DNA of 64,000 nt from Erwinia sp. OLFS4. GTDB lineage: Bacteria; Pseudomonadota; Gammaproteobacteria; Enterobacterales; Enterobacteriaceae. The stretch covers positions 1 to 64,000 of the forward strand of contig NZ_MOMB01000007.1 in NCBI RefSeq assembly GCF_002752165.1, in the 5' to 3' direction. The translations under genes and the position numbers were made by a program. The notes under the pieces were generated by a model that was not told where the DNA came from, ran no database searches, and saw only the letters and a list, made by a program, of their open reading frames with translations. Positions 30,673-41,638 of this stretch are shown in pieces; positions within the stretch are counted from its first letter, which is position 1, and every line of letters begins with the position of its first letter.

Positions 30673-32007
30673 CTATTCTTTGAATTCGGCCACATCCAGC
30701 TGATGACGCGCCAGTAGCTTATAAAATTCGGTACGATTGCGCCCGGCCAGCCGTGCAGCGTGGGTCACGTTACCCTTTGTCATCTGTAAAAGTTTGCGCA
30801 GATAATTGAGCTCAAACTGATTACGTGCTTCCACAAAGGTTGGCAGCACGGTATTTTCCCCTTCCAGGGCCTGCTCCACCAATCCTTCACCAATCACCGG
30901 AGCCGAACTCAGCGCTACGCACTGCTCAATAACGTTAACCAGTTGTCGCACGTTACCCGGCCAGCTGGCGGCCATCAGGCGTTTCATCGCATCGGTTGAG
31001 AAACTGCGTACCTGGGGCTTATGGCGCGCGGCAGCCTGTTTAAGCAAATGTGTTGCCAGTAACGGAATATCCTCGGCACGCTCATGCAACGCCGGCAATC
31101 GCAGATTAACAACATTCAGCCGGTAATAGAGATCTTCACGAAACTCTTTTTTTTCCATCGCCCGCGCCAGATCACGATGGGTAGCGGAAAGAATACGCAC
31201 GTTAATATTCAGATCCTGGTTGCTGCCCAGCGGTCTGACCTTGCGTTCCTGTAACACCCGTAACAGCTTAACCTGCAGCGCCTGCGGCATATCGCCAATT
31301 TCATCCAGAAACAGCGTACCGCCTTCAGCTGCCTGAAACAGCCCCTCGCGCTGGCTGACCGCGCCAGTAAAAGCGCCACGGGCATGACCAAAAAGCTCTG
31401 ATTCCAGCAGCTGTTCCGGCAGAGCGCCACAGTTGATAGCCACAAAAGGACGGCTGGCGCGCGGACTTGCCGCATGAATTGCCTGTGCCAGTATCTCTTT
31501 ACCGGTGCCGCTCTGGCCGTTAATCAGCACGCTGACATCCGACTGTGCCACCATACGGGCCTGTTCCAGTAAACGCAGCATCAGCGGACTGCGCGTGACA
31601 ATCGATTCCCGCCAGGCATCATCACTGGCGGGAGCTGAATGCGCCAGTGCTTCGGCAATGGCTTTATACAGGGCATCGCGCTCCACCGGTTTGGTCAGAA
31701 AACTAAAGACCCCTTTCTGTGTCGCCGCCACTGCGTCAGGAATGGAACCATGGGCCGTCAGAATAATAACCGGCAATCCCGGATGCAGCTTCTGAATCTC
31801 GGCAAACAGCGCCATACCGTCCATTTCATCCATGCGCAAATCACTGATCACCAGATCAATTTTTTCACGCTGTAACAACCTCAACGCTTCAATACCGTTA
31901 ATGGCTGTCGCAATGTGAAAACCCTCACTGCTCAGACGCATACCGAGCAGCTTCAGTAATCCGGGGTCATCGTCTACCAACAGCAGGCGGGCCGGCGTTT
32001 TTATCAT
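30673..32007 (-). CDS. glrR: Sigma-54-dependent response regulator GlrR
   Basis: This 444-residue NtrC-type activator has a receiver domain with phosphoacceptor Asp56 (LVISDLRMDEMDG), an AAA+ domain with Walker A NGQSGTGKE and the sigma-54 contact loop GAFTGA, and a C-terminal Fis-type helix-turn-helix (NVTHAARLAGRNRTEFYKLL). In E. coli, GlrR activates glmY. Three TGTC/TGTT-N10-GACA sites upstream of glmY in this window fit that role. It is the third gene of the glrK-qseG-glrR operon. Confidence 0.97.
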   Translation of the reverse strand: MIKTPARLLLVDDDPGLLKLLGMRLSSEGFHIATAINGIEALRLLQREKIDLVISDLRMDEMDGMALFAEIQKLHPGLPVIILTAHGSIPDAVAATQKGVFSFLTKPVERDALYKAIAEALAHSAPASDDAWRESIVTRSPLMLRLLEQARMVAQSDVSVLINGQSGTGKEILAQAIHAASPRASRPFVAINCGALPEQLLESELFGHARGAFTGAVSQREGLFQAAEGGTLFLDEIGDMPQALQVKLLRVLQERKVRPLGSNQDLNINVRILSATHRDLARAMEKKEFREDLYYRLNVVNLRLPALHERAEDIPLLATHLLKQAAARHKPQVRSFSTDAMKRLMAASWPGNVRQLVNVIEQCVALSSAPVIGEGLVEQALEGENTVLPTFVEARNQFELNYLRKLLQMTKGNVTHAARLAGRNRTEFYKLLARHQLDVAEFKE

Positions 32008-32009
32008 AG

Positions 32010-32714
32010 TTACTCAGCGCCTCCGGGCGCGTTATCAGAAGATGTCTCAGCGGGCTGATGTTTGCCGTGACCGGCATCAGCGCTATCTGCTGACCGACGG
32101 CTGGAGAGCTGACGCTCAATATCGGTCAGCGAGTGCAGTTTTCGCTGTGTTTGCGTGAGCTGCTGCTGTAACTGCGTCTGCTGATGGCGCAGCCTGTCCA
32201 GCTCAGTGTCACTTTGCTGCTGTAGCTGAGCATAACGCATGCGTGCGTCAGCCAGCTGTAATTCAGCCATCTGCCGCTGGCGCCATAGCTGAATCAATGG
32301 CCGCACTGCCATCGGATAGGCAAACTGATAGCGATCGAGATAGCCAAGATACGCCCGACGCTCAGGCGGGGTGACGTTGCCATTATCCAGCAAAATGCCC
32401 TGTTTAAAAGCACTCTGCCAGTCCGCTATCACCAGGTTATGCGCTTGCGCGCGGGCCTCAGCAGGTGATAATCGCAGCGCACAATCCAGCGCGCGTAGCC
32501 AGTAAAGTGGATGACTAAGCGCGCTTTTATCATTAACCGACCACAGGGTGTCACAGGCAAGTGCACTAACGTTAATCGGAGTCGTCTGCGCCGCAACCGG
32601 CATATCTGCTGACGCCTCAGGCGGTGGTGCAACAGAACAGGCGATCACACTGAGTGACAAACACAGCACGGCCATCCCCCGGTATGCCCGGGTGAAATTT
32701 TCTGATGATTTCAT
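32010..32714 (-). CDS. qseG: Outer-membrane lipoprotein QseG (GlrQ)
   Basis: This 234-residue lipoprotein has signal peptide end SVIAC (Cys26) and a glutamine-rich coiled coil at about residues 150-205. In enteric bacteria, QseG is an outer-membrane protein that interacts with the sensor kinase GlrK (QseE) and affects its signalling. Its start overlaps the glrK stop by 4 bp, and it ends 2 bp before glrR, so all three are translationally linked. Confidence 0.92.
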   Translation of the reverse strand: MKSSENFTRAYRGMAVLCLSLSVIACSVAPPPEASADMPVAAQTTPINVSALACDTLWSVNDKSALSHPLYWLRALDCALRLSPAEARAQAHNLVIADWQSAFKQGILLDNGNVTPPERRAYLGYLDRYQFAYPMAVRPLIQLWRQRQMAELQLADARMRYAQLQQQSDTELDRLRHQQTQLQQQLTQTQRKLHSLTDIERQLSSRRSADSADAGHGKHQPAETSSDNAPGGAE

Positions 32715-34144
32715 TGCGCATTATCCCCGGCTAGCGGTAATTCAATCTGAAAACAAACGTCGACATCATCCCTGTTAATCAGACGTAATTCCCCTTGCAG
32801 GCGACGCATACAATCTCTGGCGATGCTCAACCCCAGTCCACTGCCCTTGACAGCCCCCCTGCGATGGGCGCTTCCCTGCCAGAAAGGTTCAAAAATCATT
32901 GCCTGCTCATCGGCGGGAATACGCCGGCCACTATTCGCAACCTCAATAAACACCCGCTGATTCTTTTGATAGCTACTAATCCGGATGGTAGCGGAGTGTT
33001 TACCGTAGTGCACTGCATTGGAATAGAGGTTATCCAGCACACGACTGAGTAGCGTGGCTTCAGTCTGGCAGTGAGAAACCCCCAGCTCAAGCTCGGTACG
33101 GATAAGCTTTGCCCGCGCCGGCAGGCTGTGCGAGGCAACAACCGCCGCCACCAGCTCAGGTAAACTGACCTGCGTCAGATTAACCGGTGCATCGGATAGT
33201 TTTCTATTGTAATCGAGAAGTTGTTCAATCAGTTGCTGTAAATGGCGGCTACTGTTATCGAGAATAGTCACAACTTCACGCTGGTCAGCGGTAAGCGGAC
33301 CGGCAACTTCGTCCGCCAGCAGTTCAGTCCCCTCACGCATACTGGCGAGGGGCGTTTTTAATTCATGCGAGATATGCCGCAAAAATTCATGGCGCTGAGA
33401 CTCCAGCCAGTTAAGTCGTTCACTTAGCCAGATGATACGCTGTGCCAGCGACTGGATCTCGCGCGGGCCGCTGAAAGCGCTGTCTGCCGACGGCGCATAA
33501 CCTTCCCCAAGGCGATTGATCATCCGTTCAACTGCGTTCACCGGGCCGATAATCATGCGGGTGAACAATAACACCAGCGCCAGTGTAATAATGAACAGAA
33601 TCAATGCCTGCCAGCCAAAAAACTGACCACGTTCAGCGATGGTACGCTGTAACGCCAGCCCGCGGGAAAACACCACTTTGCGCGTGGTCTGAACCTGCCC
33701 GGCATTTGCCTGGGAAAATGCCTCCAGCGTTTGCGAGATGTCGCCTGCGGGCAGATTACCGGCACAGCGAACGCTCGCCAGCTCTGGCAGCAGCTGACGC
33801 AGTTTTTCTGCCGCGCTGGCATCCGGCAGCGCGGCAACATACTCATCAAGCATACTGGCATAGTGGGTATACTGGGTGTGATAGAGTTTTTCCAGTAACG
33901 CATCACCGAGAACGCAGTACTGGCGATAACTGCGTTCCAGCTCCAGGGCCGTACGAGCCATTGCCTCACTACGCCGGATATCACTGAAGGTATTGCGGTT
34001 GGTATCCGCCGCTTGCTGACTGAGCAAAGACAAGCTTTCCCACGCCTGCCAGGCCAGAACCAGCAGCGGGAGTAACACCAGCAAAAAGGCCATCAGCACC
34101 AGCTGACGCAGTGAACGGGGAAAAATTCGCCATTGGCTGAACAC
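32711..34144 (-). CDS. glrK: Sensor histidine kinase GlrK (QseE)
   Basis: This 477-residue membrane kinase has two transmembrane helices (about residues 14-34 and 172-192) around a periplasmic sensor region, then a HAMP linker. The phosphoacceptor histidine lies in FLRHISHELKTPLAS. The ATPase domain has N-box VLDNLYSNAVHYG and G-box GSGLGLSIARD. It phosphorylates GlrR. It heads the glrK-qseG-glrR operon, downstream of glmY. Confidence 0.96.
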   Translation of the reverse strand: MFSQWRIFPRSLRQLVLMAFLLVLLPLLVLAWQAWESLSLLSQQAADTNRNTFSDIRRSEAMARTALELERSYRQYCVLGDALLEKLYHTQYTHYASMLDEYVAALPDASAAEKLRQLLPELASVRCAGNLPAGDISQTLEAFSQANAGQVQTTRKVVFSRGLALQRTIAERGQFFGWQALILFIITLALVLLFTRMIIGPVNAVERMINRLGEGYAPSADSAFSGPREIQSLAQRIIWLSERLNWLESQRHEFLRHISHELKTPLASMREGTELLADEVAGPLTADQREVVTILDNSSRHLQQLIEQLLDYNRKLSDAPVNLTQVSLPELVAAVVASHSLPARAKLIRTELELGVSHCQTEATLLSRVLDNLYSNAVHYGKHSATIRISSYQKNQRVFIEVANSGRRIPADEQAMIFEPFWQGSAHRRGAVKGSGLGLSIARDCMRRLQGELRLINRDDVDVCFQIELPLAGDNAQ

Positions 34145-34210
34145 GATAAGCCCTCCGCAATGAAGGCTATGATGCTACTGGAGTGACGTGCCGGAGTGAA
34201 GCCTGCGACT

Positions 34211-34438
34211 AAAAAAGAAAACGGCAGCGCCTGAGCAGCCTGCCGTTACAGTCACGCCGCCGCTGGCGACGTAATATAATAGGTGGTGCCTAACTCAACG
34301 TTGCGTCCAATGCTTGATAACGGCCGTAAAGCACGCTTATCGGTCTGGAGGACGACAGGCACCGTTTTGTGCATCATTCCATTTTTATGAGCACCAGGCC
34401 AGTACGGCGGAACATCATAGACAGGAGAATGAGCAACA
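34211..34438 (-). ncRNA. glmY: Small regulatory RNA GlmY
   Basis: The minus strand from about 34438 begins TGTTGCTCATTC, lined up with the GlmY/GlmZ 5' ends. It keeps family blocks such as TGCTCATAAA, GGAATGATGCA, CGGTGCC, and CAACGTTGAGT followed by GGCACC. It ends in the stem AACGGCAG/CTGCCGTT with TTCTTTTTT (34220-34247 plus T-run). GlmY binds RapZ and thereby protects GlmZ, raising glmS expression when glucosamine-6-phosphate is low. Location between purL and glrK is as in E. coli. At about 228 nt it is longer than E. coli GlmY, because an extra GC-rich hairpin precedes the terminator. Confidence 0.85.
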
Positions 34439-34443
34439 GCATG

Positions 34444-34471
34444 ATATTAGCAAAGATCATGCCAAAAACAA
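34444..34471 (-). promoter_or_regulatory. Overlapping sigma-54 and sigma-70 promoters of glmY
   Basis: On the minus strand TGGCAT (34464-34459) and TTGCT (34453-34449) form a sigma-54 promoter with exactly 10 bases between GG and GC. A sigma-70 pair TTGTTT (34471-34466) and TAATAT (34449-34444), 16 bp apart, would start at nearly the same base. Such an overlap is known for E. coli glmY. Confidence 0.85.
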
Positions 34472-34562
34472 AAATTAATTTATAACCTATTAGTTTTAAA
34501 TAAAATTAAAGATAAATTCCGCCGCTAACATTGCCGTCTGTCCTGCACTTCCCCCGCAAACA

Positions 34563-34580
34563 TGTCACCCATTAGCGACA
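34563..34580 (-). promoter_or_regulatory. GlrR activator site 1 upstream of glmY
   Basis: TGTC-N10-GACA is an exact match to the GlrR consensus. It lies about 125 bp upstream of the glmY start and is the closest of three such sites. Confidence 0.8.
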
Positions 34581-34625
34581 AAAACGGCAGAGTAATATAA
34601 AAAACTTATAAAACAGCCTATTATG

Positions 34626-34643
34626 TGTTACCAAATAGCGACA
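34626..34643 (-). promoter_or_regulatory. GlrR activator site 2 upstream of glmY
   Basis: TGTT-N10-GACA differs from the consensus at one base. The ten spacer bases share CCAAATAGC-type similarity with site 1. Confidence 0.7.
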
Positions 34644-34658
34644 GTGTTAGCAGTGGAT

Positions 34659-34676
34659 TGTTGCCGACCCACGACA
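34659..34676 (-). promoter_or_regulatory. GlrR activator site 3 upstream of glmY
   Basis: TGTT-N10-GACA, again one base from consensus, 33 bp (about three helical turns) from site 2. Confidence 0.65.
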
Positions 34677-34826
34677 GACAATCACGCCTTCTGAGCGGCC
34701 CCGGCACTGACTGCCGGCAGCCGGCCATACGCGACCGGCAGGCGCACGTTCAATTGGCTTTTGTCTGCGCATCCACCTGCGCCTGCCAGCGCCAGCCCGG
34801 CAAGCGCTCAGCACACTATTGTCAGT

Positions 34827-37800
34827 TTAACCCAGCTGCCTGCGGGCATTGCGGAACAGACGCATCCAGGGGCCATCTTCGCCCCATTCAGCCGGATGCC
34901 AGGAGTTAGTCACACTGCGGAAAACCCGTTCCGGATGCGGCATCATAATGGTCACCCTTCCGCTTTCATTGCTAAGCGCGGTGATGCCGTTTGGCGAACC
35001 GTTGGGGTTAGCCGGATAGGTTTCTGTCACTTTGCCATAATTATCGACATAACGCAGTGCCACCAGTCCTTTCGCTTCCAGCGCCGCCAGATGCGCTGCA
35101 TCGCGCATTTCGGCATAACCTTCACCGTGTGACACGGCGATCGGAATACGTGAACCAGCCATTCCCTCCAGTAACAGCGACGGGCCTGAAGCCACTTCCA
35201 CCAGGCTAAAACGGGCTTCAAAGCGTTCTGACTGATTGCGCACAAAACGCGGCCACAGTGCGCTACCCGGAATCAACTCACGCAGATTCGACATCATCTG
35301 GCAGCCATTGCAGACGCCGAGTGCCAGCGTTTGCGGACGGTGGAAAAAGGTCTCAAACTGGTCGCGCACGCGGGCATTGAATAAAATCGACTTGGCCCAG
35401 CCTTCACCGGCACCCAGCACGTCACCGTAAGAAAAGCCTCCACAAGCCACCAGCACATCCATCGCGGCCAGATCACCGCGTCCGGCCAGCAAATCACTCA
35501 TATGAATATCGATGGACTCAAAACCCGCCCGATGAAAAGCGGCAGCCATTTCAACATGGGAATTAACGCCCTGTTCACGTAATATCGCGACTTTTGGCCG
35601 TACTCCCGTGGCAATAAAAGGTGCGGCGATATCTTCATCGGTACGGAACGTCAGCGCAACATTGAGCCCCGGATCGGCGTCCTCTTTTTTCGCCGCATGC
35701 TCCTGGTCAGCACACTGGGGATTATCGCGCAGTCGCTGCATCTGCCAGGTAGTCTCTGCCCACCAGCTACGCAGCGTGGTGCGGCTTTCGCTGTAAAGCG
35801 TCGAACCGTTGACGGTAAGAGTAAAACGGTCACCAGCCTGCGCCTGTCCCAGATAATGTACACAATCACTGAGGCCATTAGCCGCCAGTACCTGTTCAAC
35901 GGCTCCACGCTCTGTCGCGCGCACCTGAATAACCGCACCTAATTCTTCATTAAACAGCACGGCAAGGCGATCGTCACCCGCTGATGCGATCTCGGCGTCA
36001 AGACTGCAGTAACCGGCAAACGCCATTTCAGCCAGCGTCACCAGCAGACCGCCATCAGCGCGGTCATGGTAGGCCAGCAGTTTTTCTTCACGCACCAGCG
36101 TCTGTATGGCGTTAAAGAAGCCCGCCAGCTGAGAGACATCGCGTACGTCGGCGGTGTTGTCGCCCAGCTGACGATACACCTGGGCCAGCGCCGTGGCGCC
36201 GAGCGCATTGTGGCCTTTGCCGAGATCAATCAGCAACAGCGCATTGTCCTCGCCAACCCGCAGCTGCGGCGTAACGGTGCGGCGAACGTCTTCCACCCTG
36301 GCAAAGGCCGTGATGACCAGCGACAAAGGCGCCGTCATTTCACGCGCTTGGTTACCTTCCTGCCAGCGGGTTTTCATCGACATAGAGTCTTTACCCACCG
36401 GGATGGTGATCCCCAGTGCCGGGCAAAGCTCTTCACCAATCGCTTTAACCGCCGCATATAAACCAGCATCTTCACCTGGATGGCCGGCAGCGGCCATCCA
36501 GTTGGCAGAGAGCTTAACCCGCCGCAATTCACCGATATCCGTTGCCGCCAGGTTGGTGATGGCTTCCCCCACCGCCAGACGCGCCGAAGCGGCAAAGTCG
36601 AGCAGTGCCACCGGAGCGCGCTCTCCCAGCGCCATCGCTTCACCGTAATAGCTGTCAAGACTGGCGGTGGTGACGGCACAGTCCGCCACCGGTATTTGCC
36701 ACGGCCCCACCATCTGGTCACGTGCCACCATGCCGCTAACCGTGCGGTCACCAATAGTGATCAGAAAGGTTTTCTCTGCCACCGCCGGTAAATGCAGCAC
36801 GCGCCTGACGGCTTCTTCCAGAGTTATCCCCTCTCTGAGCAATGCCTGGCCTTTAGCTGCCAGACTGGTAACCTCACGGGTCATCTTCGGCGTTTTCCCC
36901 AGCAACACCTCAAGCGGCATATCAATGGGTTTATTGGCAAAATGGCTGTCTGACAGTGTCAGATGGCGTGCTTCTGTCGCTTCACCAATCACTGCATAGG
37001 GTGCACGCTCACGCTGACAAAGCGCAGCAAACTGGCTGAGTTTTTCGGCAGCCACCGCCAGGACATAACGCTCCTGGGATTCATTACACCAAATTTCCAG
37101 CGGACTCATACCCGGTTCGTCACTGAGAATATCGCGCAGATTAAAACGCCCGCCGCGCCCACCGTCGCTGACCAGTTCCGGCATTGCATTAGACAGCCCG
37201 CCGGCGCCCACGTCATGAATAAACAGAATCGGGTTGTCTTCCCCCAGCTGCCAGCAGCGATCAATAACTTCCTGGCAGCGACGTTCCATCTCCGGATTAT
37301 CTCGTTGCACTGAAGCAAAATCGAGGTCGGCATCAGACTGGCCGGAGGCCATAGATGAGGCGGCCCCGCCACCCAACCCGATATTCATTGCCGGCCCGCC
37401 CAGCACGATCAGTTTAGCCCCCACGCTGATTTCACCTTTTTGAACGTGCTCAGCGCGAATGTTGCCTATACCGCCCGCCAGCATAACCGGTTTGTGATAA
37501 CCCCGCAGTTCAACGCCGTTATGGCTGTCGACTTCTTCTTCATAGGTGCGGAAATAACCATTAAGTGCCGGGCGGCCAAACTCATTATTGAACGCAGCCC
37601 CCCCCAGCGGACCTTCCAGCATAATATCCAGCGCACTGACAATGCGTGCCGGCTTGCCAAAATCCTGTTCCCATGGCTGCAAGAAACCGGGAATGCGCAA
37701 ATTAGACACGGAAAAGCCCACTAAGCCTGCTTTTGGTTTGGCCCCGCGACCGGTTGCCCCTTCATCACGAATTTCACCGCCGGAGCCGGTGGCCGCCCCC

Positions 37801-38714
37801 GGCCACGGCGAAATCGCCGTCGGATGGTTATGCGTTTCCACTTTCATCAGGATATGGGCCTGCTCCTGATGAAAGTCATAGCGATTGTTGTGAGGATCGG
37901 CAAAGAAACGGCCCACCCGCGATCCTTCCATCACCGCCGCGTTATCTTTATAGGCAGAGAGCACATAGTCAGGGGTATGTTCCCAGGTGTTTTTGATCAT
38001 TTTAAACAGCGATTTCGGCTGTTTTTTACCGTCAATCACCCAGTCAGCATTAAAAATTTTGTGACGACAATGTTCTGAGTTGGCCTGTGCAAACATATAC
38101 AGCTCGATATCGGTGGGATTGCGTCCGAGTTTTTCAAACGCCGCCAGCAGATAGTCGATTTCATCGTCTGCCAGCGCCAGGCCAAGTTTACTGTTTGCCT
38201 GCACCAGCGCGCTGCGCCCCTGTTCCAGTATAGCAATACGTTGTAATGGCTGCGGATGGTGCTGGGCAAACAATTGTTCTGCCTGCTGTAATTCGCTGAA
38301 TACCGTTTCCATCATCCGATCGTGTAGCAGCGCGCCCAGCTGCTGCCATTGTGGCACCGTAAGTGAGGGTGCACTGACATAAAACGCCAGGCCACGCTCC
38401 AGCCTTTTTATTTGTCGCAGACCACAATTATGCGCAATATCGGTGGCTTTCGAAGACCAGGGAGAGCGGGTGCCCGGACGCGGGGTTACCAGCAGTAAAC
38501 GACCGGCTGGTGTATGTTCAGTCAGTGAGGGACCGTATTTTAACAGTTTCTCCAGGCGATGATGCTCTTCATCGCTAAGCGGCTGGTTCACATCGGCAAA
38601 GTGGACGTACTCGGCATAAATATCGTTGACAGGAAGACGCGCTTCCTGAAACCGGGCCAGTAATTTATTAATACGAAATGCCGACAAAGCGGGCGAACCA
38701 CGCAGTATTTCCAT
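34827..38714 (-). CDS. purL: Phosphoribosylformylglycinamidine synthase
   Basis: This 1295-residue single-chain enzyme makes FGAM from FGAR, glutamine and ATP in purine synthesis. The N-terminal and central AIRS-like synthase domains contain [14 protein letters not shown] and [20 protein letters not shown]. The C-terminal glutamine amidotransferase has the nucleophile in [11 protein letters not shown]. The ATG at 38714 gives exactly the E. coli length (1295) and N-terminus [11 protein letters not shown]. An in-frame start 19 codons upstream would overlap the promoter region. Confidence 0.98.
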   Translation of the reverse strand: MEILRGSPALSAFRINKLLARFQEARLPVNDIYAEYVHFADVNQPLSDEEHHRLEKLLKYGPSLTEHTPAGRLLLVTPRPGTRSPWSSKATDIAHNCGLRQIKRLERGLAFYVSAPSLTVPQWQQLGALLHDRMMETVFSELQQAEQLFAQHHPQPLQRIAILEQGRSALVQANSKLGLALADDEIDYLLAAFEKLGRNPTDIELYMFAQANSEHCRHKIFNADWVIDGKKQPKSLFKMIKNTWEHTPDYVLSAYKDNAAVMEGSRVGRFFADPHNNRYDFHQEQAHILMKVETHNHPTAISPWPGAATGSGGEIRDEGATGRGAKPKAGLVGFSVSNLRIPGFLQPWEQDFGKPARIVSALDIMLEGPLGGAAFNNEFGRPALNGYFRTYEEEVDSHNGVELRGYHKPVMLAGGIGNIRAEHVQKGEISVGAKLIVLGGPAMNIGLGGGAASSMASGQSDADLDFASVQRDNPEMERRCQEVIDRCWQLGEDNPILFIHDVGAGGLSNAMPELVSDGGRGGRFNLRDILSDEPGMSPLEIWCNESQERYVLAVAAEKLSQFAALCQRERAPYAVIGEATEARHLTLSDSHFANKPIDMPLEVLLGKTPKMTREVTSLAAKGQALLREGITLEEAVRRVLHLPAVAEKTFLITIGDRTVSGMVARDQMVGPWQIPVADCAVTTASLDSYYGEAMALGERAPVALLDFAASARLAVGEAITNLAATDIGELRRVKLSANWMAAAGHPGEDAGLYAAVKAIGEELCPALGITIPVGKDSMSMKTRWQEGNQAREMTAPLSLVITAFARVEDVRRTVTPQLRVGEDNALLLIDLGKGHNALGATALAQVYRQLGDNTADVRDVSQLAGFFNAIQTLVREEKLLAYHDRADGGLLVTLAEMAFAGYCSLDAEIASAGDDRLAVLFNEELGAVIQVRATERGAVEQVLAANGLSDCVHYLGQAQAGDRFTLTVNGSTLYSESRTTLRSWWAETTWQMQRLRDNPQCADQEHAAKKEDADPGLNVALTFRTDEDIAAPFIATGVRPKVAILREQGVNSHVEMAAAFHRAGFESIDIHMSDLLAGRGDLAAMDVLVACGGFSYGDVLGAGEGWAKSILFNARVRDQFETFFHRPQTLALGVCNGCQMMSNLRELIPGSALWPRFVRNQSERFEARFSLVEVASGPSLLLEGMAGSRIPIAVSHGEGYAEMRDAAHLAALEAKGLVALRYVDNYGKVTETYPANPNGSPNGITALSNESGRVTIMMPHPERVFRSVTNSWHPAEWGEDGPWMRLFRNARRQLG

Positions 38715-38787
38715 TATCACAGGTCTCTCATCTTCGAAACGCCAGGAGGACGCTTCATTGGGCGCAACCAACAGGGAAAGCGGGCGT

Positions 38788-38826
38788 ATTATAGAGAATC
38801 CCCACGATCAACGAAACCGTTTGCGC
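38788..38826 (-). promoter_or_regulatory. purL promoter with PurR operator
   Basis: A TATAAT -10 reads on the minus strand at 38793-38788, with TTTCGT at 38816-38811 as a -35 at 17-bp spacing. The plus-strand 16-mer ACGAAACCGTTTGCGC (38811-38826) overlaps the -35 and agrees with most specified positions of the PurR consensus. PurR repression of purL is established in E. coli. Confidence 0.7.
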
Positions 38827-38945
38827 TGAATTTATCACGGCTGAATATTGACTGAAAATTACACAAAACCTGCTGAATTAAGTTGCGGATCCAGGCGTTG
38901 TTGAGCAAAATGCCCCACGCTCAGGAAGATTATAAACCACTAATA

Positions 38946-38961
38946 CTGCCGTTAACGGCAG
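38946..38961. repeat. 16-bp perfect palindrome upstream of mltF
   Basis: CTGCCGTTAACGGCAG is fully self-complementary and ends 30 bp before the mltF start. It has no spacer, so it could be a dimeric regulator site or part of an mRNA hairpin. No known operator was recognised. Confidence 0.5.
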
Positions 38962-38991
38962 AAGCCTGAGAAAAAATCGAGAGATAACTAT

Positions 38992-40449
38992 TTGAAACGC
39001 CTTAAAATTAATTATCTGCTGGTTGGCGTACTGACGGTGCTGCTGGCGCTTGCCCTATGGCCGTCGATTCCCTGGTACGGGGGATCAGAAGACCGAATCG
39101 CGCAGATAAAATCGCGGGGAGTTTTAAGAATGAGCACCATTAACTCTCCGCTGACTTACTACACTGTCAATAATGCACCGGCGGGCCTTGATTATGAGCT
39201 GGCGAAGCGATTCGCCGATTATCTTGGCGTCAGGCTGGACGTCACTGTACGTGCCAACATTAACGACCTGTTCGACGATCTGGACGACAACAACGCAGAT
39301 ATTCTGGCCGCCGGGCTGATTTATAATAATGAGCGACTGGCACACTTCCGCGCCGGCCCTACCTATTACTCCGTTTCGCAACAGCTGGTTTATCGTATTG
39401 GCAAGCCGCGGCCACGCAACCTTGGCGATCTTCAGGGCCACCTGACCGCCGCCTCCGGCTCTGCCTACCTGTCGGATTTGCGCAGTGCAAAAGAGAACAA
39501 ATACCCGGACCTTGACTGGGCGATTTCCACCGATCAAAGCCCGCAGGCCCTGTTACAAGCCGTGGCTGACGGTAAGCTGGAATATACTATCGGCGATTCG
39601 GTCACCATTGCGCTATTGCAACGGGTTCATCCACAGCTGGCAGTGGCGTTTGACGTCACCGACGAAGAACCGGTAACCTGGTATCTGTCACGGGATGGCG
39701 ATGACAGCCTCAACGCCGCCCTGCTGGATTACTTTAATTCCCTCGATGAACAGGGGATCATGACCCGTCTGGAAGAAAAATATCTTGGCCACGTTGGCAC
39801 GTTTGATTATGTCGATACACGCACTTTTCTTAAAGCCATCGATGCAATTCTGCCTGATATTAAACCGCTGTTTCAGCGCTATGCCCGCCAGATTGACTGG
39901 AGCCTGCTGGCCGCCATTTCCTATCAGGAATCGCACTGGAATCCCCAGGCCACTTCCCCTACCGGGGTACGCGGCTTAATGATGCTAACGCGTAATACCG
40001 CCGACAGCCTGAGCGTGTCTGACCGCACCGATCCGGAACAGAGTATCCGCGGAGGCAGTGAATACATGGAAAAAATGATGGAAAAGGTTCCGGAATCGAT
40101 TCCGGAAGATGAAAGGATCTGGTTTGCGCTGGCGGCCTATAACATGGGCTATGCCCATATGCTGGATGCACGCAAACTGACGGAAAAGCAAAAAGGCAAT
40201 CCCGATAGCTGGGCAGATGTTAAAATGCGACTGCCAATGCTGAGTCAAAAGCGCTACTACAGTCAGACAACCTATGGTTATGCCCGCGGTCAGGAAGCGT
40301 ATAACTATGTAGAAAATATCCGGAAATATCAGTTAAGTCTGGTGGGATATTTAGAAGAACGGGAAAAGAAAATTGCCCAGCAAAAGGCGCTGGAAGCCAC
40401 TCTCGGCAGCGCTTATCCGGCGGTTGACCCACAGATAGCCATGAACTGA
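38992..40449 (+). CDS. mltF: Membrane-bound lytic murein transglycosylase F
   Basis: This 485-residue periplasmic, membrane-anchored enzyme cleaves peptidoglycan glycan strands. It has an N-terminal signal/anchor, a solute-binding (SBP_bac_3) regulatory domain at about residues 40-265, and a C-terminal SLT domain with catalytic Glu in [22 protein letters not shown] (near 313). The TTG start at 38992 matches the family N-terminus ([13 protein letters not shown]), and no ATG or GTG fits. It is shorter at the C-terminus than E. coli MltF (518). It ends 1 bp before the convergent tadA stop. Confidence 0.95.
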   Translation: MKRLKINYLLVGVLTVLLALALWPSIPWYGGSEDRIAQIKSRGVLRMSTINSPLTYYTVNNAPAGLDYELAKRFADYLGVRLDVTVRANINDLFDDLDDNNADILAAGLIYNNERLAHFRAGPTYYSVSQQLVYRIGKPRPRNLGDLQGHLTAASGSAYLSDLRSAKENKYPDLDWAISTDQSPQALLQAVADGKLEYTIGDSVTIALLQRVHPQLAVAFDVTDEEPVTWYLSRDGDDSLNAALLDYFNSLDEQGIMTRLEEKYLGHVGTFDYVDTRTFLKAIDAILPDIKPLFQRYARQIDWSLLAAISYQESHWNPQATSPTGVRGLMMLTRNTADSLSVSDRTDPEQSIRGGSEYMEKMMEKVPESIPEDERIWFALAAYNMGYAHMLDARKLTEKQKGNPDSWADVKMRLPMLSQKRYYSQTTYGYARGQEAYNYVENIRKYQLSLVGYLEEREKKIAQQKALEATLGSAYPAVDPQIAMN

Positions 40450-40450
40450 T

Positions 40451-40996
<546 letters not shown>

Positions 40997-41635
40997 CTAT
41001 TCCAGCTGCTGTAGTTCCCCATCCGGCGTCACCCGCCAGCGGTGCTGACAAAAAAATAGCAGCGGGTTGTCCTGGTTGCTGTCGCTGTAACCACTGTAAA
41101 GCTGCAGCGGCGTACCCAGCTGATCCTCCAGCTGCGCGACTTTTTCATGGCCAAGACAGCGCAACAGCAACACCCGACCGCCAAAGGCACGTCCCATCTG
41201 ACTGGCAATCAGTCTGACACGCGGCAGAAAAGCGGAATCATGATAAACCTGTTCCACCAGCGACTGAGGAGATCCGGTAATTAGCCAGACATCCGCATCA
41301 CTGCTGTTCAGATATTCAGTCAGCCGTTGCTGCACAAGCGGAAAGGCAACCACGCGCTGACGAAACCAGCGGGCAAAATCCGCTTCATACTGACGCAGTT
41401 TCTTTTCGCTGTGGCCGACAGTAATCGACCACAGCAGCAGGCTCATCGGCCAGCGAGCTGCCCGTCCTTTTACCAGCAGTGCGAGTACCACCACCGGCAA
41501 TAAGGGTATCACTAACAGCAAATTCAGCGGCTGACGACGGATCAGGTAGCGCATAAAGCAACCGAACATATCCTGACGATGTAACGTGCCATCCAGATCA
41601 AAAAACACGACACGCTTTGCGTCGACACGGCTCAA
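40997..41635 (-). CDS. pgpC: Phosphatidylglycerophosphatase C (HAD family)
   Basis: This 212-residue membrane-associated HAD phosphatase dephosphorylates phosphatidylglycerophosphate. Motif I is FFDLDGTLHRQDM, motif II VWLITGSPQ, and motif III/IV the SGYSDSNQDNPLL region. A hydrophobic segment at about residues 38-57 could anchor it. It corresponds to E. coli YfhB in position next to tadA. It starts 3 bp after murP ends, so it may be co-transcribed with murQP. Confidence 0.9.
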   Translation of the reverse strand: MSRVDAKRVVFFDLDGTLHRQDMFGCFMRYLIRRQPLNLLLVIPLLPVVVLALLVKGRAARWPMSLLLWSITVGHSEKKLRQYEADFARWFRQRVVAFPLVQQRLTEYLNSSDADVWLITGSPQSLVEQVYHDSAFLPRVRLIASQMGRAFGGRVLLLRCLGHEKVAQLEDQLGTPLQLYSGYSDSNQDNPLLFFCQHRWRVTPDGELQQLE

Positions 41636-41638
41636 ACC

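Noticed and set aside
33604-33987. 127-codon frames on both strands
   Set aside because: Both overlap glrK in other frames; the glrK domains are complete.
34209-34247. Hairpin as a plus-strand terminator
   Set aside because: The U-tract is only on the minus strand, where it fits the 3' end of glmY.
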